Assembly (NCBI GenBank): GCA_029851415.1
Contig: CM056742.1
Coordinates: 88,092,748-88,156,747 of the forward strand
DNA length: 64,000 nt
DNA from: Eretmocerus hayati
Taxonomy: Eukaryota; Arthropoda; Insecta; Hymenoptera; Aphelinidae
Direction of reading: 5' to 3'
Part shown: in pieces, positions 20,831 to 32,514 of the stretch
How positions within the stretch are numbered: position 1 is the stretch's first letter
How the letters are laid out: every line of letters starts with the position of its first letter
Position numbers and translations under genes: made by a program
The notes under the pieces: generated by a model
What the model saw: the letters and a program-made list of their open reading frames with translations, nothing else
Told to the model about the DNA's origin: nothing
The model's database searches: none

Positions 20831-23374
20831 ATAGCATTTAGAGGAATATTTCTCAATATTTCAAGTTATCTTACCGAGTAAGCTGTTCCAGTGAGTTCCA
20901 GGTATCTCAACATAGATCTCCTTTGCAAATTCTATCATTCGGTGGGAGAGGGGGAGGAGGAGGGAGTTGAGATAAGGTTAGTTGGAAAGGGATGAAAATG
21001 AAGTTTTCCGAGGAAATCCCAATGTTACTGGGAAAATGGTAGTGTAAAGAGATTGAATGGAATTTTCGCATCAAGCCATTCTGTAATTGTCATTATAACA
21101 ATTGGTTGATCGATCGTGACTGAAAAATTGGAGTTCAGGTCACGCTAATGACGTTAAATCCATGTGTTATGACCCGAGCGGAGGGCTTGGGGTACAAATA
21201 TATTCTCATTTGAGAGAATAGCTTTACGAGCGGACTGACCAGTTGCCTCTACCTACTTTGTGTCGAGAGCCTTGATTTGATTTTGTCCCTTTTAATATAT
21301 ATCTCTATATTATAAGGTAGAGAAAAAGGAGGTCCCCTGAATTTCATATATTGCTCTTGCTTCTGGTATTCCGAATGAGAATCAATTCCACAGATTCGAT
21401 TCTTGTTACATGAGACACTTCGTTGTACATGCGATTTTCACTAGGAACATTCCGACTGTTTTACTGTTTTACTGTTGAGGAGTTTTTCCTTCAATTCGTC
21501 CTATGGGGATAACGATGAATACCCATCTGTTTTGCATTGATATCACTAATAATATAACAACTGGATATTCAAATAATCTAAATACCGGAAATTTCGTCCG
21601 CAAGTATCATTCTCTCCATCTTCATTCTAGCATCAGATAATTTTTTGATCTCATTAGCCCCTTCCACTTCAAAAACGTAACTGATACCTGAAATGATGAG
21701 TGAGGATAGTTCCATCATCTTACTCGAGATTGGTATCGAATAATGCTATACGAATGATACGTAACTATCTTTCTGCAGATCTCCAGATATCTACAACTCA
21801 GTCCCGCGATCCCATTTAGGTGTTTCATCTCCTTCGCTTCTCCAGAATAGCATCTAAATTATTCTCGCCATCTGTTACAACTCCCAGAATCTCATTCTTG
21901 TTTTTGTCTGATCTTTTTTTTGGATTCATCTTCTAGAAAAGCTTCCAATCCTCCAACCAAATATTGTCTTCATGATTGAACCAATATTCCCCATTCTGAA
22001 TTATTTATTCATTCAATATCATGCTTACCTACCAGTCCATTCTCAGATGACATCTCTCTGAAGGAAGTCACCTTGAATTTACAGTCAAGTTCTCTGCAGC
22101 CGAAAATTTTAGGATAATTCTGAATCACGATCTAATAATATTTCTTTCTTCTCGACAATCGTTTGTCGCTTGATAGACAGAAACTTCCTCCAATATCAAA
22201 TTCTACAAAATTCAATTAATAGAGAATTGTTCCTTGATATACAACCAAATAGCTATCATATATAATTATTACGGTTACTACTTCATCAATTTTGATATCA
22301 CAACTGAATTTTGAAATCGTATCGTTGTAAATATAACTGTTGAGACATGTGTACATTCAGTTGTCACACTGACATTAGCAGGACCTATTAGGTTGTTGAG
22401 TGCGGAAACTGCCATACCGACTTTGGTGACGACGCCAAGAGATGATAAATATGAATATGTGAAAAGACAGAGGAGCGCCGCACAAAGTGCGGGCAGATTG
22501 GATAGGAACGTTGTGAGAGAAAAATGTATAAGGGAGCGTGAAACTCGGAGCAAGTATTGGATGAATATTACTTTGTGGAACGAGTGTTGTTGAATTGAAG
22601 AAATCCACGACGATTTATGGGAAACATCTCTTCTCCCAACAATTTCATTCGATCTCAACACGACCATTATTTCTCATAGGAAATCAAAAAAACTTCGAAC
22701 TGAGATTCATCTTTCTTCTAAAGTGTCTGTTCACCAGAAATCTCTTCAACATGATTCATGATTGTTCTGAGAGAATACATTTGATATAAAAAGATGTAAT
22801 TAATAATAGATAACATGAAACCGTTGCTTGATTAACGTAGTCTTATCGCCAAATTTGCCTTCAATCTCCAAAAAGTCTGTTTCAGAGAGAGTAATTGACT
22901 CCAATTTCTTCACGATCGGTTCGCTTGAACGTCCTAAACTATTCATTTCGACTGTAAATGATAAAAATTCCGAATTCCACCTACGTTGCTTCCACAATTT
23001 CATTGAGCTTCCATTTTCTATACTTTAGCGGAATTTTGGATGTTTAATCATCACATCTATCCTACGAAAATTTATACCACATCCTCCACATCTATATTGT
23101 GGTTTAATATGATTCAATTGACGTCTGGGTGGACTATTATTTTATTCTTGGAACCACAATTTGCACGAAGAGCAACAGAATATCCCCGTTCAAGAGTGAC
23201 TCATCAGATGCCTTTCAGCAAATCTTGACAACATTACCATTCCACAATGGCTGCATTGACTGTATTCCCCAACTTTGCTTTCATGCTTCCTCTTGATATA
23301 TCCTCTCAGCTAATGAGGATTACAAAATATCACTTTGCAAACTATAATATTGCCACTATCATGCCCGATAAGAC
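20831..23374. other. Mostly unassigned stretch
   Basis: No gene is recognised. The plus frame 22315-22593 is open (residues include AGPIRLLSAETAIPTLVTT, then an Arg/Glu-rich part ending LWNECC) and could be an exon, but nothing supports it beyond openness. A short minus frame near 23028-23135 has a CGGCG...H pattern weakly like a zinc finger. An A/G-rich patch lies at 20940-20960. Confidence 0.35.
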
Positions 23375-25131
23375 AGCCCCACAAAAAAGAAGTGGTCTGA
23401 ACCTGGGCTCTCACTATCTTATCTTTATGTTTTTTGGGTCACTGATTCCGATCCCGGTGTCGCCTTTCACCGATCACATCGTTTTTTGAGATATTGAAGA
23501 TCAAAATCAGGGGAAGAATGGAGAATCGCTGAAAATTCTGATATATATGTTTTTCGGATCCGTAAACACAAGTCCGGAGCTATATTTTATTGACGTAACA
23601 CAAATCTGAGATATCAACTATAACTTGAGTTTCATGAAGGAGAATTTCACTTTTGACAGCAGATTCTAGAAGAGCACAAAATTTTACGTCTAAATGTGTT
23701 TTGAAGAATTTTTCAGTGACTTCTAGAAGGTCACACAGCGCAACAATTCGGCACTTGACGAGAATATGACCCACTGATCTGATGCATGACTCACCAACCC
23801 ACCAGCTTGGTGAGCTCATGTATGACGTACTAACCTACCTACCTCTTTATCTGCCACATGTAGCACCATTCCGTTGGCTGGTGACCTATGGACCCACTGA
23901 CCCATGTACTTGTTATATTACCCGCCGATACGCCGACCTGCTGGTCGGCCTACCGACTCATGTATCTGGCGCATGACCCACTAATTGGCAAACCTGGTGA
24001 CCTCGGATGACCAATAGACCCACCGACCTACTGACCTGTCATATAACGCGCAGACCTGACAAATGACTTACGCATCTCCCGACCTATTCATTCGATACAT
24101 GACACACCAATTTGTACATATGGTGACATTTCGGCAGACTCACAGACCCACCAGCTCACTGACCCGATATATGACCTCGTGGCTCCCCGACCTACTGACC
24201 TGCCGTACAACCCACCAATTTGCTGATCTGCCATATGATCTAACGGCCATGTGACCTGATGTATGGCCCACCCATTTATCGACAAATCGGTGGGTTTCCC
24301 GGGAGGTCAGTAGGTCGGGGAGCCACGAGGTCATATATCGGGCCAGTGAGCTGGTGGGTCTGTGAGTCTGCCAAAATGTCACCAAATGTACAAGTTGATG
24401 TGTCATGTATCGAATAAATAGGTCGGGAGATAAGTAGGTCAGTCGTCAGGTCGGCGCGTTATATGACAGGTCAGTAGGTCAGTGGATCTGTTGGTCATCT
24501 GAGATCACCAGGTTTCCGAGTTCGTGGGTCATGCACCAGATACATGAGTCGGTAGGCCGACCAGCAGGTCGGCGTATCGGCGGGTAATATGACAAGCACA
24601 TAAGTCAGTGGGTCTATAGGTCACCAGCCGACGGAATGGTGCTACATATGGCGGATGAAGAGGTTGGTAGATTAGAACGTCATACATGAGCTCACCAAGC
24701 CGGTGGGTGTGAGTCATGCATATCAGGTCAGTCGGTCATATTCTTGTCAAGTGCCGAATTGTTCCGCTGTGTGACCTATTAGAAGTCACTGAAAAATTCT
24801 TAAAAACACTTATTTGGACGTAGAGTTTTGAGCTCTTCTGGAATCTGAAGTCAAAAATCAAATACTCCGTCATAAAACCCAAGTTGTAGTCGATATCTCA
24901 TATTTGTGTGATCGTCAATGAAATATAGCATCGGATTCGTGTTCACGGACCCGAAGAACATACATATCAGAATTCTCAGCAATTTTCCATTTTTCCCCTC
25001 GTTTTGATCTCCAATTTCTCGAAGAAACTATGTGATCGATGAAAACCGACCCCGGAATCGAAATCACCGACCCAAGAAACATAAAGATAACATAGTGAGG
25101 GCCCAGGTTCAGACCATTTTTTTGTGGGGCT
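23375..25131. mobile_element. Large foldback element with GACC-rich repetitive arms
   Basis: The ends AGCCCCACAAAAAA (23375) and TTTTTTGTGGGGCT (25131) are complementary, and the arms match inward for about 850 bases each around a centre near 24270. Outer arm blocks include GGTCTGAACCTGGGC and TATCTTATCTTTATGTTTTT. The inner half of each arm is a degenerate tandem array of GACCYACYGACC-like words. No transposase is encoded. Tandem repeats inside very long inverted arms are the hallmark of Foldback/Galileo-type elements. No target duplication could be fixed. Confidence 0.75.
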
Positions 25132-25270
25132 ATGTAATGGAATCCACTCCATTTATTTCAACATATTCTGATTCATGACTGAGATTAATCTCAATTGGAA
25201 GACATGCAGGCCCCTCCCCCAATTCCTATATCAGGGTTGCCAACGTCGAATCGAAATCAGTGTTGCCAGA

Positions 25271-26420
25271 TCGCAGCACTTGGCGACGGCGGTTTTTCGG
25301 CGGCTCGAGCCGCCAATACCTGTGGGGGGCGCCTTAAGTATACTATTTAATATGTTTGAAATGTGTACGGCTCCTAGCAGAATGGTAGAGCTCTTGCCTG
25401 ATAACCGCGCGTCCGTGGGTTTGCGCCTGTCGTTGGGAGATTTTTTTTTTCATTTTCAAACATTAGTTGTGATTTTTTTTCTTCTTAAAAGGATAAATCG
25501 CTCGTTGAATCGGGTACTGACATCTGAGCTAACCCGCATATACCTAGATGCCCAGATACTTAGAGAACACTCAGTTTATTGGTAATTCACTATCAAAAAG
25601 ATCTAGGACTATAGAGCTGAAAACTGACAATAATTTATGCCGATTCCTTCATAGAGGAGAATCTTGAAATACTATAGTCTGATGCGGATTTGTTACTGCA
25701 AGTCTCGTGGAGTTTTATAAAGATCTAGATTTTGATCCCATTTATTTAGAGTTCCATGCCAATGAATGGGCCTTCGAAAATGAAAAATTAGCCATTCAAT
25801 TGGACCAATCCCAATTTTGAGGGAATTATGGTATAGTAAGAGTCGTCTAAAAATTGAGATCGGCTCTTTTGGATGGCTATTTTTCTATTTTCAAAGGCCC
25901 ATTCATTGGCATGGAACTCTAAATGAACGGGATCAAAATCTAGATCTTTATAAAACTCCACGAGACTTACAGTAACAAATCCGCATCAGACTATAGTATT
26001 TCAAGATTTTCCTCTATGAAGGAATCGGCATTAATTTTTGTCAGTTTTCAGCTCTTCAGTCCTAGATCTTTTTGAGAGTGAATTACCAACAAACTGAATG
26101 TTCTCTAAGTAGGTCATCCAAAAGAATTTCCGTTCTGGGCATATAGATACATGCGGGTTTGCTCAAATGTCAGTATCCGATTTATCGAGCCATTCATCCT
26201 TTTAAAAAGAAGAAAAAATCACAACTAATGTTTGAAAATGAAAAAAAAAATTTTCCAATGACGGGCGCGAACCCACGGGCCCGAGGTTACCAGGCAAGAG
26301 CTCTACCATTCTGCTAGAAGCTGTATATATTTCGAACATATTAAATAGTATACTTAAGGCGCCCCCGCAGGTATTGGCGGCTCGAGCCGCCGAAAATCCG
26401 CCGTCGCCAAGTGCTGCGAT
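25271..26420. mobile_element. Palindromic element carrying a tRNA-like unit in each arm
   Basis: TCGCAGCACTTGGCGACGG at the left end is mirrored by CGTCGCCAAGTGCTGCGA at the right, and the arms match for about 530 bases around a centre near 25840. Each arm holds a tRNA-like segment (about 25376-25440 plus; 26250-26320 minus) with AGCAGAATGGTAGAGCTC as A box and GGGTTCGCGCCCG (right arm) as B box, followed by a T-run. It may be two SINE-like copies fused tail to tail, or a foldback that captured a SINE. Confidence 0.7.
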
Positions 26421-26574
26421 TTTGCAGCACCTGGCGATGCCGGAGACCATTGCCTCCCGTGACGGTGTACAGCAGCGCCATGGGGCGGCTATACGCGTCA
26501 TCCACTATTCTGTGTGTATATTTGAGATGCTGCTGTTGCATTTCTTAGCCATGTGCTATATTGCACTTCAAACT

Positions 26575-27895
26575 TTATCGCGCAGCCACCACCAGATGGT
26601 GCTGTTTGTTTCTTGGCCGAATCTTATCAACGAATCAGAGCTCGTCTTCTTCGGTGGAGAATACGGGACTTCGGTGTGAAGAAGAGGCCGGCCATTAGAC
26701 CACTTGTAGATCGGACGTTGTCTTAAGTGCACGTGCTCGTGCTCCCCTCGTCTTCGCCGCCAAGTAAAATTGCCGTGTGCCCCCAGGAGTCCCAGAGGGG
26801 CCGCACACTTGACTACACGAGTCACTAATTCTTTGAAAAGGACGATTTATATTGGTTCGGACTAACATTTGCCGAGGAACGCGGTGAGTTTATTGCTCTT
26901 TTTCTATTCAGTGAATCCTCTCGTCCCAGCCGAAGTGAGCCTCGTGCGTGCGTGAACTTCCCCTGTCCCAGCCGAGACGGACTCCTGGGGGACTACACGT
27001 GCTAAGGCCGAACTGTGACGAGATAATTAGCACGCCCAGGGGCCGCGAACTTGTGTGACCAGAGGCCGACAAGTCGAGGTAGCGACCTCGTGAAGACCTA
27101 GTGCGCGCATTAGATTAATACTTTTGAAGAGATATCGTGGAAATTCAGTGTTGCCGTCGTCCGAATGACGACGTGCAAGGCCGTACTCCGGGTGGATCGC
27201 CACCTCGAGTAATCGTGACGTCAGTGACTAGGAAAATCCGGCAAGCGTGGAGCTCGTGCTCCAAAAATTGGAGCAGTTGGCCATTGTCTTAGCGTGGCAA
27301 ATATTCGTCGCGTTGCACGGCCATTTTTGGGTGAATTTGGGAGCAGCGTGAACTTGAAGCAGGCCAATTGCGAGCGTGACTAGGCCGTCAAATAATTGAC
27401 TAGGCCGATAGAGAGTGACCAGACCGTTAGTGAAGTGTCTTATTTGTTGTATTTTCAGCATCAGTGAAGCGAATTCCCGCGTTTTACAGAAAGTTGGAGA
27501 GACAATCGATGGTGAATGTATTTAATCGTTGAATATTCTTGGCTGGTCATTGTCGAGATTCGCATATGTAGATAAATGTATCGCCGCGCAAAAGGAACGT
27601 GTCCAGAACAGAGAATATATATTTTATGATAAATCCTGACTGATTATTCAGAGTGTGTGCGTTCCCTCCCCCTTTTCGATTCTTTTCAGGTTGAATATAC
27701 GGTAAGTGAACGAGGAGATTCAGAGTAGCTGAGATCGTTAGAATTGCGTTCGCCGACCATTGCGCGAGACCCACATCCTAGCCTAAGAGTCCGTCGAATA
27801 TGAATGAGTGTGACCCGCAATTAATCTGCCACGTCACAGATTACAAGAACCTCCCCCCCCCTTGCTCGGGAATCATTCATATCATATGCCAATCG
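26575..27895 (+). repeat. Dispersed repeat, copy 2 (pairs with 8975-10065)
   Basis: Same block order as copy 1, clearly diverged. The splice-like signals are conserved: GGTGAGT near 26890, a pyrimidine tract ending CTTTTCAG near 27689, then GTTGAATATACG and GTAAGTGAACG. ATGTATCGCCGCG, GCGTTCCCTCCCC and GCCACGTCACAG are also shared. No ORF of note. It reaches the GC-poor stretch near 27895. Confidence 0.65.
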
Positions 27896-28239
27896 CTTTC
27901 CACGATCCTCGAGCAAAACCGCTGCTTGACAGCGCGGACTCACGTGTGGCTTATCGGTTCTCAAGCCATTTAATTGTGTTGGTGTGGATTGTACATTGTG
28001 ACGGTTAACTAAACATCATGGCTCACACGAACTTTTGAGCTTGATTGTCCCACAGTGATACTTTGAATACTTCCTAAAAACTCAACATGACAGAGATTGT
28101 GTGGAAATGAACATCCAATTGAACATAGTCTAAGGAGAAAGCATATTTCAAACCCGAGAAAGCTTTCTGCGGCCCCCTTTTCTCTCTCTGCTCATCTCTC
28201 TCCCCGTGCTTCCGTTCTTCCTCTCGCAAAATACCCAGT

Positions 28240-28485
28240 CCCAGGAGAATTAACGAAATGGCCTGAGAATTCCCTCTGGGGGTATTTTTATGATTCTGAA
28301 CAAAATGTATGGATTTGGCGATCCGACGCAGGGGACGCAAACCAGGAGATGAATATGGTCGAAAACTTTTTTTCCGAAAAACCGACGGCGTCATCGTTTT
28401 TGGATCGGAAATCACGTATAAATCCAGATCTCTAGGCCCCCATGATTTCTTTAGGCCAGACTTCAAAATCAGGTGTGCACCCCCT
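28240..28485 (+). repeat. Single arm of the foldback family seen at 57417-58247
   Basis: Blocks GAGAATTAACGAAATGGCCT, GGATTTGGCGATCCGACG and TTTAGGCCAGACTTCAAAAT are shared in order with the right arm of the palindrome at 57417-58247. No opposite arm is present here, so this is a solo arm or a half-deleted copy. The sequence on either side (27896-28239 and 28486-28599) holds nothing I recognise. Confidence 0.7.
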
Positions 28486-28599
28486 TTGAACACCGATGAA
28501 AGTGGATATAAGTTGATGAAGAAAAGGGGGTGAGGGTTCGCACTAATATCACAGATATAGATCACCAACTGGGTGACTGAGTCGAGGCACGTTGCCATG

Positions 28600-31500
28600 G
28601 GCGAACCTAACACAAGTGTTCATGAGTGTTGACAGTTTCAGCGTTTGAGTTTTGTCGAGGCCGGTCAGGAGTATCGGGCTGTAGTCGAAGTGAGGGAGTA
28701 CGAGGCTTACTGTTAGCTGTTGCTTCAGATATTGTCAACGTAGCGTATGATAGTACCATTGATACAGATAGGGGCAATGCGTTGCAGGTCGATAGCCCTC
28801 AGCCGCAATTCGCTACCAAGAACGATAGCAGTGGTTTTATCCGCATTCAGTCTGAATCCATTGTCTCAGGTCCACGCCGCTACTGAATTTGCATCTTGAT
28901 TGATGAGAGTGATCAATCAGTTGATATCAGATGGAAGGCTATGCATGTATATATACCTGTGTCATCAGCGAAGATCTTGTGAGATGAGTGGCGAAGTACA
29001 CGAGAGAGGTCATTGATGAAAATGGGAAATAGCAGTGGACCGAGAACACTGCCTTGCGGCACGCCCCCATTAACATCACACCATTAACATCACGCCCATG
29101 ATTCATGTATCCCATTTTCACATCGGACTGCTTGAGTGCGGCCGTTCAAGTAACTCGCAAATCAGCGTATGACACGATCTGAGCACCCGAGGTTACGTAG
29201 TTTTTCCAGGAGTTTAATGGGTGGAAGAGTATCGAATGCTTTAGAGGAGTCAAACGAGATGGACATCGTGATCATACGCTTGTCAATTGCAGAGCGGACG
29301 TCTCCTAGTACTCCCAGGAGAGCGCTTTGAGTGGAGTGGTGCGGCCGAAAATCACACTGATTTGGGTCAAGTATGTAAGTGAGGGGAAGATGACTAAAAA
29401 GTTGATCATGTACGACTCGCTCCAAGACCTTGGATATTTCAGGCAGTTAAGCTACTGGTGGGGTGTCAGACCGGGATTTGGATACTGAGTCTTTCGAGAG
29501 AGGGATGATCGAAGGCCGCTTCCATTGATCCGGGGAGTAACCTGTGGCTGATGAATCATTGACAGGTCTGGTGATGTATGGATGAAGCGCTGGAAATGCC
29601 ATTCTGAACATGGTCGATGATACACCGTCCACACTAACTTCTCGAGATTTGCAGTGTGCAAAGTCACAGATTTGAAGTCAAAAGTTGAAACATTATCGAG
29701 GAGAGGGATGTCACAGATTGCATCAATATCGTCATCTTTCAGCGGTTGGATACTCTTGGAAACAGTGGCGTAGTGACGATTGAGGGTGTCACCACTGGAT
29801 AAGTTAAGTGGTGAGGGTGTGCGTTTGGACATTTATCCAAATTTTCTCAGTTCTTTCCATCTTGATTTGACATCGGGCGCACTGAAGAATTTGTCAGAGA
29901 TATGGTCATTCTTAGCATTGTCAAGGGTGGATTTGACTTCGTTGCGTACTGAGTGGTAAGCTGCAACATCGCTTGGTGCATTTGTCTTGCGAGAGCGTCT
30001 GTAAAGCGCGTCACGTTGTCTCATGCGATATCTCATGTCAGCTGATACCCAGGGTTTCTTGGAGGCGTTGACAGTAAAATGCTTGCTAGGGGACAGCTGA
30101 TCAAAGGTATCCAGTGAGACTCGCGTGATTGCAGCAATAGATTCGTTGACATGGGTTCGTGTTAGTGTCGAGTAAAGGGGGTTACTATAGTCAGGGAAAT
30201 CCCGATGAGGACTAAAACTAAGACGTAAGTCTAAGTAGTTATTGTACAAGAATCATCGGGTTGTGAATGGGGTATTTTGAGACTATTTACAGTGTTCGGG
30301 AGCTGAAGTGCTTCCCTTGGGGTTGAAACACGAGGATGAGGAGTCTGGAGAGGGGTTGGCGATCCAAGCCAGTGATTTGTAGATTTCGTGTAACTTCACA
30401 GAAAATCACATTTATTTACTGAAGCTTACGATCTAAATGAACAGTTTGTCACTCGCGTTCAGTGCACTAAATCAGTCATGCGAGGATGCACTTTTCTCAC
30501 CATCCGCGGGCACATACAAAAGGTACTTTAGTCGTTATGATCGGCCGATAGTCGATATATATGTATATAATGAGCGATCGTCGCGTATACGGGGTAAACA
30601 AAGATCCGCCGTGGGCCTTGGTCAAGGCTGAACTTCATGCCGCACGGGGCACCAGAGTGTAGGTCCGTCGTGGGCCAATATTCAGGCAAAACTGATTTCG
30701 AGCTGCGTGAGCTCTTTTGAGAAGAATGGAAAGACACACGGACGGAGGTCATTGTCTAAGTGAGATTGATCGCACGGCAATACATATTAGAGTAAATTCG
30801 AGTGAGCGCTACTCGCTTCTGATACATAATTTCAATCCTGAACATATGAATCCTGAACGAAATCTACAAATCACTGGCTTGGATCACCAGCCCCGCTCCA
30901 GACTCCTCATCCCCGTGTTTCAACCCCAAGAGAAGCACCTCAGCTCCCGAACAACAGGATATATTATGGCACTCGTGCCAGGGGTAGTGCAGTAGTGCTG
31001 GTTTGGGCCTGTCGTGCCATACAGTGGTATTTCTCTCCCGAGAACAGACGAAATTCATCGATATAGTTAAGCACAGTCAACATTTTTGAGGTTGCGCAGG
31101 GCTAACTTTCTAGGAAGAATGATCGGAGGAAAAATACGATAATCAATTTTGACAAAGTCATGCCCGGCTGCAGGAGGGGAATTTGATATCCAATGAGCAA
31201 CTCACGCCGATGAATCACGCATCAGGAAAAGATCGATGCAGGTGTAGAGCCATCATGATACATGATGTGATGCGTCGGTTGACTGTTCGCAGGGAGAAGT
31301 AAGTGAGAATCTATCAATTCATTGAATGGAGTCGCTGCTGCTGAATGATTGGCCATGTTGATGTTAAAATCACCTGCGATTATGACGTGATCATACATTG
31401 GAAGATATGGGGCAATATCATTCATACAGGCATGGGGATAGGCTGCACCAGGTCTGCGGTAAGCAACAGCAACTAGTAATGTACCATGACCGATTTCTAT

Positions 31501-31833
31501 TCCTGCAATGTCATATTCTGTTACATCATTGGATATTGGGTCTGAAGTGCTCATGATTTGGACAAGATACTTTGATATGACATAGAATGCGACTCCCGCA
31601 CCTTCTTTTCCAATGCAACCGCGGTGATGGAACGTATAGCCCGGCAGGTGGAATGTATCAGTTGAACCAGGTAAAAAAATTCCATTAATCGCAATAATAT
31701 CGTAATTACTCTGTGATACACGGTCCTCTAATAAATTCAAGTTCGTACTAAGCCGGTTGGTATTAATGTGACCGACTGTGATATGTACACGCTGGCTTGG
31801 TATAGCTGATTTTAATATGCAATGACAGACCAT
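28600..31833 (-). pseudogene. Decayed CR1/Jockey-like non-LTR ORF2 (family D), split by a MITE
   Basis: From 31833 to 31222 the frame encodes an apurinic-type endonuclease (GHINTNRLS, IIAINGIF, GKEGAGVAFYV, AYRRPG, IIAGDFNINM). From 30249 to 29833 comes the linker (SKKPWVSADMRYRMRQRD). From 29832 to about 28640 follow reverse transcriptase pieces: [53 protein letters not shown] and FADD. Frames change repeatedly and stops are frequent. The insert at 30293-30953 separates endonuclease from linker. The 3' end is missing. CR1-group membership is inferred from motif wording close to element C. Confidence 0.8.
30293..30953. mobile_element. MITE with ACAG target duplication
   Basis: The ends TGTTCGGGAGCTGAAGTGCT and the complement of TGTTCGGGAGCTGAGGTGCT form inverted repeats that continue for about 110 bases (GGGGTTGAAACACG, CCAAGCCAGTGATTTGTAG). 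ACAG occurs immediately outside both ends (30289-30292 and 30954-30957). The interior has no transposase. It sits inside the decayed ORF2 of family D, so it is younger than that copy. Confidence 0.8.
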
Positions 31834-32514
31834 CTCGTTGTCATTGTGTTAAGTCTTGTTCCATGTTCGTAGGTTTCAAAATGGGGCGACACATGCAAAA
31901 TATCACTATTTCTCATGTGTCGTTTTTGAATGGAATCCATCTATTATTATGATGGCTTTATTTATATGCGACGACTCGTGATTAGCCTAAAATTAAAGAA
32001 GATTTGAACAAGTTAGGAATTTAATGAGCCTATATCACTGCAGAGTCACCAACGGTCCAGCAGTCCCTATTCCCAGCAATACTCTCATTGTTTTGGCTAA
32101 ATGACAAGCTATCGAGTGTAAGTTATACAATAACAGTAACTCAACAACTTATCTCAAACTTCGTGACATGACAGTTTTCACGTAAGATGTGAATGAAACT
32201 CCACGGTCGAGTTGCATGGCTACCGTGCACCTATGACCCAATGTTCATCTCCTGAATTAGGGGGATGTTGAGCAGATAAAAAAAGCTCCAGAATAGCAGA
32301 AGGATGAATTTTGGGAATCATTGCAAACCTTTGTGGTTCTTCATGATGTAGAGCGATCATCAGAGAATCGTATGCACGATATTCATTCAATCCTATTCGA
32401 ACCATTCTCAAGCTACTCGCTGACGATTCTGCAATCCTTGAAACCTAGCAGATCCTCTCAGGAAATTTCGCGAATTCGTCATCATGATGGAACATTGTCT
32501 CTGATATCGTAGAA
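31834..32514. other. Unassigned stretch
   Basis: Lies between the 5' end of the family D relic and the 5'-truncated Penelope-like relic. Short frames only. It may contain 5' UTR of family D (minus strand), but no motif confirms this. Confidence 0.35.

Noticed and set aside
23782..24717. Short ORFs within the foldback at 23.4-25.1 kb
   Set aside because: They are translations of the GACC-rich word array and its mirror image; composition is repetitive and both strands give similar frames.
8975..27895. The repeat copies at 9 kb and 26.6 kb as LTRs of one large element
   Set aside because: They are too diverged, have no clear TG...CA ends or flanking duplication, and the interval is filled with unrelated elements.
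32220..32512. Short ORFs just before the Penelope relic
   Set aside because: No similarity to the Penelope N-terminal half and opposite-strand overlap; treated as unassigned.
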